Source: Pseudolactococcus reticulitermitis (lineage in GTDB: Bacteria > Bacillota > Bacilli > Lactobacillales > Streptococcaceae). Taken from it: 64,000 bases of DNA. Positions 33,899 through 42,300 of this stretch are shown here, piece after piece. The notes below the pieces were generated by a model. That model worked only from the letters and a program-made list of their open reading frames with translations. It did no database searches and was not told where the DNA came from. The first letter of the stretch is position 1, and each line of letters starts with the position of its first letter. The DNA is taken from assembly GCF_002260845.1 (NCBI RefSeq), contig NZ_BEDT01000003.1:248001-312000 (forward strand). The letters run 5' to 3'. Made by a program: the position numbers and the translations under genes.

Positions 33899-34261
33899 AA
33901 CATAACCCCCTTAACATTAATAATATCAGAATTCTAAATTCAGGTCAAGTGATATTAAAAACGCAGAAAAATACGATTCACTCACGTCTCAATCTATAGA
34001 TGGCAACGAGCAAACACACACGAATATTAGCCCGGCATCAAAGGTTTAGCTTGACATCTATCTATCTTATTCTAAATCTTATCCAAACTTTCCCCCAATG
34101 TCAACTAAAATAAAAATAAAAAACAATATTATTTTCTTATTATGACAAGATTAATTAAAGCAAATACGGCCTACCCTTTTCAATATAATACTACCAATTT
34201 CTTTTAATAACAATCTGTTATTTTCAATTCATCCTCACTCATTTACCAAAACTCGCCAAAC
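33899..34261. other. AT-rich intergenic region upstream of the small membrane protein
   Basis: I see no frame, tRNA or strong hairpin here. Very A/T-rich runs occur between 34080 and 34200, with TATAAT-like boxes on both strands. Confidence 0.3.
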
Positions 34262-34286
34262 AAAAAAACCATTCATAACGGAATGG
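34262..34286 (-). terminator. rplA terminator
   Basis: Minus strand CCATTC-CGTTAT-GAATGG followed by TTTTTTT, about 20 bases after the rplA stop. Confidence 0.75.
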
Positions 34287-34306
34287 CTTCTTAAGATTTG
34301 CTCGAA

Positions 34307-34993
34307 TTAGAAGTTTGGATCTACTTTGATACCAGGACCGAAAGTCGTTGTGACTGTCAAGCTTTGGATGTAAGTTCCTTTAGCAGTTGCTGGTTTCGCA
34401 GCAGCGATAACCGTGTTGATGGCTTTAAAGTTTTCAACCAATTTTTCAGTTTCGAATGACACTTTACCGATAGCAACGTGTACGATACCCGCTTTTTCAG
34501 CACGGTAAGTGACTTTACCAGCTTTAACTTCTTCAACTGCTTTCGTCACGTCCATTGTAACTGTACCCGTTTTAGGGTTAGGCATGAGGTTACGTGGTCC
34601 AAGGACACGTCCAAGACGACCCACAACAGCCATCATGTCAGGTGTTGCTACGACAACGTCGAAATCAAACCAACCACCGTTGATTTTTTCAACGTATTCC
34701 ATTTCACCAACATAGTCAGCGCCAGCAGCTTTCGCTTCTTCAGCTTTTTCGCCTTTAGCGAAAACCAAAACTTTAGCTGTTTTACCCGTTCCGTTTGGCA
34801 AGACCATTGCGCCACGGATTTGTTGGTCAGCTTTTTTAACGTCGATGTTCAAGTTGTAAGCCACTTCAACAGTCGCATCAAATTTAGCGAAGTTTGTTTC
34901 TTGCGCCAATGCCACAGCTTCTTCAACTGTGTATACTTTAGTCGTCTCTACTTTTTCCAAAGCAGCACGTAATTGTTTGCTTTTTTTAGCCAT
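34307..34993 (-). CDS. rplA: 50S ribosomal protein L1
   Basis: The 229-residue protein matches L1: [16 protein letters not shown] start, [32 protein letters not shown] and the C-terminal [12 protein letters not shown]1 forms the ribosome stalk at the E site and represses its own operon. AAGGAG precedes ATG 34993; a longer frame (to 35038) has no ribosome site. It follows rplK by 170 bases, which contain a small TTCAGAC-ctca-GTCTGAA hairpin (35072-35089). Confidence 0.97.
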   Translation of the reverse strand: MAKKSKQLRAALEKVETTKVYTVEEAVALAQETNFAKFDATVEVAYNLNIDVKKADQQIRGAMVLPNGTGKTAKVLVFAKGEKAEEAKAAGADYVGEMEYVEKINGGWFDFDVVVATPDMMAVVGRLGRVLGPRNLMPNPKTGTVTMDVTKAVEEVKAGKVTYRAEKAGIVHVAIGKVSFETEKLVENFKAINTVIAAAKPATAKGTYIQSLTVTTTFGPGIKVDPNF

Positions 34994-35165
34994 TATTCTT
35001 TCTCCTTGTGGTTTTAGCGGTTGCAAGCAACCTGCCACCGCTTCATCATAGTCGATCGGTGGTTGACATCATTCAGACCTCAGTCTGAAAGCAGTATTTT
35101 TGATACTCTCTATCATTCAAAATGATCCAAAGTCATGTCTGAAATTATGACAGAAAAATCGAAAA

Positions 35166-35591
35166 TTAACCTTCGACAGTGAAGCCCATTGAACGTGCTG
35201 TTCCTTCGATCATGCGCATCGCAGATTCGACAGATGAAGCGTTAAGGTCTTCCATTTTAGTTTCAGCGATTTGTTGTACTTGTGCTTTGGTAACAGTTGC
35301 CACTTTAACAGTGTTTGGTGTACCAGAACCTTTTTCAACGCCTGCTGCTTTTTTAAGCAAAACAGCTGCTGGTGGGGTTTTAGTTACGAAAGTAAATGAT
35401 TTATCTTCGTATACTGAGATCACAACTGGAATGATCATGCCAGCTTGGTCAGCTGTACGCGCATTAAATTCTTTTGTGAAGCCCATGATGTTGATACCCG
35501 CTTGACCAAGTGCTGGTCCTACTGGGGGAGCTGGTGTTGCTTTTCCGGCTGGAATTTGCAATTTAACGATGTTTTGTACTTCTTTAGCCAC
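35166..35591 (-). CDS. rplK: 50S ribosomal protein L11
   Basis: The 141-residue protein is typical L11: [29 protein letters not shown] and the RNA-binding C-terminus ending [10 protein letters not shown]. It binds 23S rRNA at the GTPase centre. AGGAGG precedes ATG 35591. First gene of rplK-rplA, with a strong promoter upstream. Confidence 0.97.
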   Translation of the reverse strand: MAKEVQNIVKLQIPAGKATPAPPVGPALGQAGINIMGFTKEFNARTADQAGMIIPVVISVYEDKSFTFVTKTPPAAVLLKKAAGVEKGSGTPNTVKVATVTKAQVQQIAETKMEDLNASSVESAMRMIEGTARSMGFTVEG

Positions 35592-35699
35592 GATAATTTC
35601 CTCCTAATAATGATTTCTTGCGAAATCTCTTCTCGTGATGTGGTTTAATGGGCGAATGCCCTCCCACGCAGTCTGCTTCTTATTAAAGCATACCGTAAT

Positions 35700-35728
35700 A
35701 TTCTACCGCTATTTTTGTCGTTTGTCAA
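35700..35728 (-). promoter_or_regulatory. rplK promoter
   Basis: Minus strand TTGACA (35728-35723), 17 bases, TAGAAT (35705-35700); a near-consensus promoter with a leader of about 100 bases. Confidence 0.75.
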
Positions 35729-35743
35729 GTTTTTCGGTCAATC

Positions 35744-35778
35744 AAAAAAATCTGTCACCTAACGCGACCAGATTTTTT
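35744..35778 (-). terminator. Terminator of the surface-protein operon
   Basis: AAAAAAATCTG and CAGATTTTTT pair around a 14-base loop; located directly after the last surface gene. Confidence 0.75.
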
Positions 35779-35782
35779 GCTT

Positions 35783-36352
35783 TTATCGCTCGCCTTGAGT
35801 CGCACGACGGCGTTTGCTGGCAATAAGCACCAGACTAAACACCAGCCCTAAGCCGAGTAAACTGAGCCAAACACGGTCAGTCTCTGACAGTTGAGGGATT
35901 GTCGCTCCTTGCCCTTGTGTAGGGGTTGCTTGGGGAGACTGTTGCGGTGATTGCGGACTAGACTGACTTACGACTTTTTCAAAAGTCAGCGTGACCGTCC
36001 CATCCGTCCGGATTTTCGACACTTTCATGCCACCCGCCTCTAGCTGATAGGCTGGCGTTACCTTGGCAAAGTCTAAGGCCGCTTTCGTCAACTGCCCATC
36101 CACCGGCGTGACCGTTAAGTCACTCGCATAGGGCAGCTCGACTGTCGTTTGATTTTGGTAGGTCTGCGTGCCAATCTTGAAACTCCCGCCCGTCATCACG
36201 ACTTTGACCGTCACTTTTTCAGGGACGAGCGTTTCCACCGCGAGATTGGCAACTTGATCCGTCTGGCTCTCGTCCAACGTATCCGCTGATGCGAGACCTG
36301 AAACGAGAAAGGCTGCCAAAATCACGAGGATACTGATGATTTTCTTTGTCAT
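35783..36352 (-). CDS. Small surface protein with sortase-like tail (non-canonical motif)
   Basis: The 189-residue protein has a signal peptide (about 1-23, ending ASA), a beta-rich domain (42-127: VTVKVVMTGGSFKIGTQTY), a Gln/Ser/Pro linker (130-150) and a cell-wall-anchor-like end: IPQLSE (152-157), membrane segment (160-179) and RRR. In a normal signal the motif would be LPQTGE; here three of the positions differ, so anchoring by the usual sortase A is doubtful. It resembles the small LPXTG protein (CscD) of csc clusters in position and size. Last gene of the operon, two bases after the previous stop. Confidence 0.65.
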   Translation of the reverse strand: MTKKIISILVILAAFLVSGLASADTLDESQTDQVANLAVETLVPEKVTVKVVMTGGSFKIGTQTYQNQTTVELPYASDLTVTPVDGQLTKAALDFAKVTPAYQLEAGGMKVSKIRTDGTVTLTFEKVVSQSSPQSPQQSPQATPTQGQGATIPQLSETDRVWLSLLGLGLVFSLVLIASKRRRATQGER

Positions 36353-36354
36353 GG

Positions 36355-36864
36355 CTAGCCACCTCCCTTCACAACCTTGACCGAATAACTGAAATTGCCC
36401 CTGAAAGTGCCGCCCGTCGTGATGCTATCCCAGTCAGACGACTGCACCACTGACACATGCGTCGATTTTCCTGTCTTAAACATGCCGATGATGGCATTAT
36501 CACGCGTGATTTTACTATCATCTTCAGCGCGTCGATGCTCTATATTTAAAGTCTCTTTACCATTTGTTAAGCCGACTAGCCCATCAGGAGGGGCATTGAC
36601 CGCTAAGAGCTGAATTTGCTCGTCCTCTTGAAGCATAGCATCCACCGTAATCGCCAAATACTGCTTACCCGTCTCCAAATGTTCTAAACTCAATTTCTGA
36701 GGGATAGTCACAGTATAGGTGGATGGCACTGTGACCGCCAGAGGTGCCGAAAATGTTTGACTATCCTGTGTTGCAGCCATGCTCACCACCGAATACACCA
36801 ATGTCAGCCCCATCAGCATGATACAAGAGAAGAACTGAGCCTGTCTCTTTTTTTGTTTTAACAA
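36355..36864 (-). CDS. Secreted surface protein with TYTVxIP domain (paralogue 4)
   Basis: The 169-residue protein has a signal peptide (about 10-31) and the shared domain: VTVPSTYTVTIPQKLSLEHLETG at the start and GGTFRGNFSYSVKVVKGGG at the end, the most divergent of the four paralogues. No anchor. It probably stays on the surface through another protein of the cluster. Function unknown. Confidence 0.6.
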   Translation of the reverse strand: MLKQKKRQAQFFSCIMLMGLTLVYSVVSMAATQDSQTFSAPLAVTVPSTYTVTIPQKLSLEHLETGKQYLAITVDAMLQEDEQIQLLAVNAPPDGLVGLTNGKETLNIEHRRAEDDSKITRDNAIIGMFKTGKSTHVSVVQSSDWDSITTGGTFRGNFSYSVKVVKGGG

Positions 36865-36903
36865 AGCTAGCCCCTCCTTTCTACTATTTGCATGAGGTGT
36901 GTA

Positions 36904-37437
36904 TTAGCTACCTAGTGTGTAGATGACTGAGAAGTCCACTGTGCCAGCGTGTTCACCCGCAATTGTTGCGCTTGCAAGACTAGGCACATTCACATAGACA
37001 GTCTCTGTCAAATCAGTCGTTGCTACACCAATTTCCGCACCTGTTTTTGTAAGAATTGTTGTATTACCGCTAGTATAGGGTGTTTTCGAAGCACCATAAG
37101 CAAGGGTGAATGGAATCGTAGAGGTATTTGCGCTATAAGTCTTAATCGCTGCCAATGTACTGGTCATCTTAACCTCTAGGCTGCCGTTCGCGTTCAGTTG
37201 TGAGTCTTTAGAGATGGCAACATTCGCATTCTGCTCAGCATTTGCTGCTGTAAAGCTAAATGACGCTGGGATTGTGATGGTATAAGTCGGTGCGACTGTC
37301 ACGGTCACATCTGTTTTACCATCTTCACTACCTCCCCAAGAACCGTTCGTATAAGTATCCGCAAAAGCTGGTGTCACAAGTAAAGTCACGCCCAAAGCAA
37401 GACCCGCTAGGCTAGTTAATTGTTTTTTATTCATCAT
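36904..37437 (-). CDS. Secreted surface protein with TYTVxIP domain (paralogue 3)
   Basis: The 177-residue protein has a signal peptide (about 5-27, VTPAFA), then NGSWGGSEDGK, VTVAPTYTITIPASFSF and the closing AGEHAGTVDFSVIYTLGS. Ser/Thr/Ala-rich, few charges, beta-sandwich-like; no sorting signal. AGGAGG precedes its ATG. Between paralogues 2 and 4 with 16-39 base gaps. Confidence 0.65.
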   Translation of the reverse strand: MMNKKQLTSLAGLALGVTLLVTPAFADTYTNGSWGGSEDGKTDVTVTVAPTYTITIPASFSFTAANAEQNANVAISKDSQLNANGSLEVKMTSTLAAIKTYSANTSTIPFTLAYGASKTPYTSGNTTILTKTGAEIGVATTDLTETVYVNVPSLASATIAGEHAGTVDFSVIYTLGS

Positions 37438-37453
37438 ATCCCTCCTTATGCGC

Positions 37454-38053
37454 TTATGTGTTATTTAAAGCAACTGTGAAAGTAACCGTACCCGTGTGGG
37501 TACCGGCGACATCTGCCTTTTCTGCTTGAGCTGCCGTTACTGCTGCCTCTACATGAGCAGAAAGCGCATCGCTACCAGTCGTAGCATCTAGCGCATCTTC
37601 TGATGTAACTGCCGCAATCTGAGCACTCGTTTGTTCCAATACAGTCGTTGCTGTACCGCCAACCGACGTGATAGGCGTTGGCGTACCTGTCGTTGCACCA
37701 ATTTTACTGGTATATTGAACCGTAAACGGAATTGTTGAGGTCATCCCCAACGTAGCCTCAAAAGTTTGACTAGCGCCCAATGCCACCGTAATCTTTTTGC
37801 CGTCCTCAATCGTTGAGTTACTGTTGATAAAGACATTATTGGCAGCACCGGTATAAGTACCGTTTGTCGGTGCAGTCAACGTTCCGGGAATGACGACCGT
37901 ATAGTTTGAAGTTACGGTGTAGTCAACAACCGTTTTTCCGTCATCTGTTCCCCAAGACCCATTCGTATTCGTATCTGCCAAAACTGGCACTGCCACTAAA
38001 GCGCTGGTCAGTACCAAGCCTGCAAGCGATTTGCGCAATGTTTGATTTTTCAT
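37454..38053 (-). CDS. Secreted surface protein with TYTVxIP domain (paralogue 2)
   Basis: The 199-residue protein has a signal peptide (about 6-26, VPVLA), NGSWGTDDGK as in paralogue 3, VVDYTVTSNYTVVIPGTLTA and the end AGTHTGTVTFTVALNNT. An Ala/Glu-rich helical insert (about 150-185) is special to it. No anchor. Function unknown. Confidence 0.65.
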   Translation of the reverse strand: MKNQTLRKSLAGLVLTSALVAVPVLADTNTNGSWGTDDGKTVVDYTVTSNYTVVIPGTLTAPTNGTYTGAANNVFINSNSTIEDGKKITVALGASQTFEATLGMTSTIPFTVQYTSKIGATTGTPTPITSVGGTATTVLEQTSAQIAAVTSEDALDATTGSDALSAHVEAAVTAAQAEKADVAGTHTGTVTFTVALNNT

Positions 38054-38077
38054 CTGCTTACTCCTCTATTTTAGGGA

Positions 38078-38650
38078 CTATGTCCCTTTAGTAACTGCAA
38101 ACTGAATAGTCCCTGTATGCAGACCTGCAAAGCTAGCAGTGGCGATTTGAGCTGTTGTTGCTTTAGCCTTGACCGTCGCTGACAGTGCTGCCACACCAAC
38201 AGTAGCAGTCTCCCCAGTACTGTCTTCTGCCCCAATCTCCGTGCCTGTCTTGCTTAACAAGGTCACTTCAGACGCCAGACTGCTAACCTCAGTCGCCGTA
38301 CCCACACCATTCGCCTGATGGCTAATCGTCAAAGGGATTTCTGATGTCCCATTCACTGCTTTAAACGTTTGAGGTGTCGGCATCGTCACTTTCACTGTCT
38401 CTGTCGCGCCCACCTGTGAGCTTGTCTTGATAAAGACATTATTGGTGTCGCCGACATAAGTATCTGCTGCTGTAATAGCTAAAGCTGACGGAATAACCAC
38501 CGTATAAGTCGATGGTACCGTGTAGGTCACATTCGTTGTGCCCGTAGCTGATGCTCCATTTCCTGGGGTATTAACATCCGCATCAGCCGTACGACTCAAC
38601 AAGACTGCCGCTAGGCTCATTCCTAGCCCGATTAACATTTTCCGTTTCAT
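38078..38650 (-). CDS. Secreted surface protein with TYTVxIP domain (paralogue 1)
   Basis: The 190-residue protein has a signal peptide (about 5-24, ending ADA), then VTYTVPSTYTVVIPSALAITAADTYVGDTNNVFIK, which aligns well with paralogue 2 (TYTGAANNVFIN), and ends AGLHTGTIQFAVTKGT. AGAAAGGAAAG precedes the ATG, and a copy of the dispersed leader-like repeat lies immediately upstream, inside the operon. Confidence 0.65.
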   Translation of the reverse strand: MKRKMLIGLGMSLAAVLLSRTADADVNTPGNGASATGTTNVTYTVPSTYTVVIPSALAITAADTYVGDTNNVFIKTSSQVGATETVKVTMPTPQTFKAVNGTSEIPLTISHQANGVGTATEVSSLASEVTLLSKTGTEIGAEDSTGETATVGVAALSATVKAKATTAQIATASFAGLHTGTIQFAVTKGT

Positions 38651-38652
38651 CT

Positions 38653-38714
38653 GCTTTCCTTTCTAAGATTTCACTTGATGAAATCTTGAAACTTGACCTG
38701 CGCTTTCGCTCAAA
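38653..38714 (-). repeat. Dispersed leader-like repeat, copy C (3' half)
   Basis: Minus strand AGCGCAGGTCAAG, TTTCAAGATTTCATCAAG with TGAAATC (hairpin), ending TTAGAAAGGAAAG next to the start codon. It is nearly identical to the last part of copy B (28259 on). Confidence 0.65.
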
Positions 38715-38723
38715 GTCGCTAGT

Positions 38724-39293
38724 TTAGTTGACGATTAATTTCGTATGCACATCCATGCCATTCATGGCGGTATGACTCTTATCTAAACTCTTGGTGTGGT
38801 TCTCGATGACGATCGGATACTCCCCTTGCTCAAAGCCATGGGCGAGCGTCTGATCGTTGATAAATTTGCCCGGGGCAACATCCCCAGATTCATAAAGCAC
38901 CTCGCCCTTAGCACCCGTTTTCGGGTCGACTTGGCGGATAGTAAACTGGATATAGCACGGATTGCCCTTGGGATTTTCCAAGGCGAGGTGCATGTCAGTG
39001 GCTTGTACCTTGAGCTGAACATCAGGATAACCTCTGATTTGGATACTCTCCTGTTTGGCGGGCGTGCTGGCTTTTTCTTGCTTCGTGTCGCTTTGTGCGC
39101 TGTCTAAATTCAGCGCATTTTGTAACGTTTGAGGTAACTTCTGTGGGTGTTTCACGAAAAATGCGCTCCCCCCAACCATCAGTAAAACGAGTAGTGTAAT
39201 CAGTAGTAACAAGCCACGTTTTTTCTTGCGCTTGTCGTCTGTTGACCCCGCTGTTTCAACCAGCGTGTCTGTGTTTTCGGGTTTATTTTCCAA
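38724..39293 (-). CDS. Membrane-anchored surface protein of the cluster
   Basis: The 189-residue protein has a charged cytoplasmic start, one membrane segment (27-47, preceded by KRKKKR) and an outside domain (about 80-189) with IQIRGYPDVQLKVQATDMHLAL, ENPKGNPCYIQFTIRQ, LYESGDVAPGKFI and GEYPIVIENHT. It is an N-in, C-out type II protein, not a lipoprotein. It may fasten the secreted partners to the membrane. I cannot name the domain, though similar 'GYP...NPxxNxCY' proteins accompany surface loci of other Firmicutes. Confidence 0.6.
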   Translation of the reverse strand: MENKPENTDTLVETAGSTDDKRKKKRGLLLLITLLVLLMVGGSAFFVKHPQKLPQTLQNALNLDSAQSDTKQEKASTPAKQESIQIRGYPDVQLKVQATDMHLALENPKGNPCYIQFTIRQVDPKTGAKGEVLYESGDVAPGKFINDQTLAHGFEQGEYPIVIENHTKSLDKSHTAMNGMDVHTKLIVN

Positions 39294-39358
39294 ATCCTAC
39301 TCCTTTCTTTTATTTAAGTTATCAATTAGTCGTTGACTTTCAGCTTCAGCGTTATCCT

Positions 39359-42300
39359 TCATTCTTCATCCGGCAAAGTCAAGCCAACTTCGAATGTAAT
39401 AGCGCCGGTATAGTTGCCTGCGACCTGTGGCGTACCAGAGACGATTGCTGAGAAACCTTGCGCTGCGCCAGTAGTCGTCGTTGCTAAACTATCTGCCTGT
39501 GCTGCCGTAATTGATTTGACAATACTGCCACCAGTAAGTGGCGTAGTGTCAGTGAGTTTCAGGCTATAAGCCATAGTCGTACCGGCGTTGGTCAGCACCG
39601 TACTGTTAGCATTGGCTACTTTAAGATTAATCGTACTACCTTGCGGTATCGTCCGTTGGCTACCATTCCAAGCTTTAATCGTCACATCAGCACTAGTGCC
39701 CGAGGTGGTACCTGTGATAGTCGCCGGAATTTCTACCGTATAAGTCAGTGCTTCATGACCTTTCCAAGTCACAAGGCGTGCCAGACTATTCGTGCTATCA
39801 AGATTAGCTTTGAAGTTCGTAAACAAGTTGGACTGCGTTGTAAAGTTCGTCTGACTTGCCGCATCGGTCACGACGACTGAGCTACCACCACTTGTAAAGT
39901 CTGCAGTGCCCGTATTCATCTGGTGTGACGTCTGAGCGTTATAGCCAATCCGTGAGAAAGTCGCATCCGTAAAGGATGTCGTGTAGGCCTGCGGACTGTC
40001 TTTCATCAAATAGAGACTGCCCGCTGCTTCTCTCGTGTAGCCACTGGCGCCGATAGAATTATCGACAACCGCTGCCGATTTCACACGGACATGGTAGGCT
40101 TGCGGTAAAAGCAAGACGTTCACTTCTTCTGATGCGAAACTTGAGGTCGTGGCTGGTGTTCGTGCATAGAAAATGCCGGAATACAAGCCACCCTTAGTCG
40201 TCGATGGACTACCGTTATAAAGCGCCCCGTCATTTCTGACCTCAATCGCACCTGTACTACTAATCGAGCCAGAGCCATTATAGTAGATTGACTCGCCGTT
40301 TGGCGTCAAGTTTGGTTTGGCTGAACGTACATAGATAAAGTCTACCGGCTCACTGGCTGGGTAGTCGTCATGCGCTAAAGCTGTGGCGGTCAGTGCTAAG
40401 GTTTGCGTTGCTTCATCGAACTGATGCGTCACGGATGTGCCTGATGTTGCTGTAATCCCGCCAATCGTCACGCCATAAGCTGACGTAAAGCTCAACGTTT
40501 CTTTAAAATAGTCGACAAAGTCATTTTTATCCGTCGGCGCTGCCACTTGTGTCCAGAATGTCTTGGTCACCGTGTCACTCTGGGTGTGGTTGCCATTACC
40601 ACCATTATCTGCGACAATTCGGAACATGACGGTGTAGGTCGTCGCAGATTGAAGAGCTTGACCATCACTGGTCTGGGTCATTTTGATGTGCTGAATCGCC
40701 TGACCTGACTCCGACGTTGATACGAGTGTCAAGCTCGTCGGATTGACCCAGTTGACCCCACCATTGGTCGAGATTTGTAGCGTTGATGCGGTCACCTCAG
40801 CGTCTAAAAGCAGATTGAAGTCAAGACTGTTTTCTGTCACGCTGTAGGTCAGCCCTTTGGCATCTGTCCCACTCGCCACTTGTGAGGCTTGGGTCGCAAT
40901 CTCAGGTGCTGCCCATTTGGCTTGCACGATATTGATGCGAACTTCAGCTGACACTTCGGTTGGCGTTTGGAGGACACCATTGGTATCTTTGTCCTCACTA
41001 TAAGCCAGATTAATCCGAGTGGTATAGAGACCGACTGGGGTGGTGTTGATATTATTAGAGGTACTGCTCGTCGGAACTTCTGGTGTCCAATTCCCCATGC
41101 TAGTAACACTCCCCAAGATAAGATTGAAGCGGTCATCTGTTGCACCACTCAGAATCTGGTTTGGAGAGACAAGGTTAGCAAAGTCGCCAAAGATGAGGCT
41201 ACCTCCATTACCACCAGCCCCGTAAGTATCTGGCTGATTATCGTCACCTGTAAAGCCGAAGAGGCCGAGGTTATCGAATTTCATAGGTGTACCGGTTGTT
41301 GGCGGTGCTGTGGTATATTGCACATCTAGCCAGTAGTTTTGACTGCCTGTGTTTTCTAGGTTGAGCGCCTCTTTTCTCACACCAGCTGGGAAAGAACTTG
41401 GGGCTAGCCCCACTGTTTTAGGACCTAGCTGACCGTATGGCACATCGCCGAAGTCAACACTTGACACTAACATAGGCGTTGAGTATTCTAATAACTTAGA
41501 ACTTGGGGCGTTTGTCGTTGCCGCAAAAGCAAAGTTGTAGATGTTGCCATCTTGATGGTTGGTATAGGTTAAATCGTTGTTAAGCGTCATCGTGCTAGGG
41601 AGACCGGCGCCGTTGATGACCGATCCATCTTTTTCAACCCCGCCGACCTGAATCGTCTCCGTGCCGTAATAAGTGGCAAAAACCATGTTATCGGTGCCTG
41701 ACGGCGTAATCGTTACCCCATCGCCACTGACATTTCTCCGAATCGGTGCAGCGGGGCGCTCGATAAGCGTCGTCTCAGCGATACGACCTTTGAAAGCCGT
41801 ATTCGCGATAGCCGCCGTCCGACTTGACAACGTCAGTGCGGCATTCCCCGTCCAGCCAAGACTGGCAAAGGAACTCGGCGCCGCACCAGCAGCCACAGCG
41901 CTACTCGTCGTAAAGGCATCATGACTGAGTAGGATGGCTTGACCGCTTGTATTGCCCACCACTTCGGCAGGATAATCGACCTCAACCTCATAAGCCTCCG
42001 TCGCAGCCGTCGTACTCTCATTGCCCATGCTCAGAGCTGCAGGGCGTTGCGGCACAGCCAATGTCCGCTGAACCCCTATCGTCCGTGTGGTATCCGCCAT
42101 GTGTTTGGTGTAGCTGAGCGTCCCCTCTGCTTGATAAGGGTGGGCTGTATCGTCTAGCGCCGGTGTCAGACTGATGGGCTGTGTATTCGACCCCTGCACA
42201 ACAGTCGTGGCGCTTGTCCCAAGATAGTAGTTACCACCACTTTCTAAGCGATAGTCGACATTGCCTTGCGTGTTATAACCGGCAGCCCCTGACAGACCGT

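Noticed and set aside
35783-39293. WxL-domain surface proteins (classical csc cluster)
   Set aside because: The small proteins contain isolated NGSWG motifs, but not the paired WxL motifs, and the membrane protein has an N-terminal rather than C-terminal anchor.
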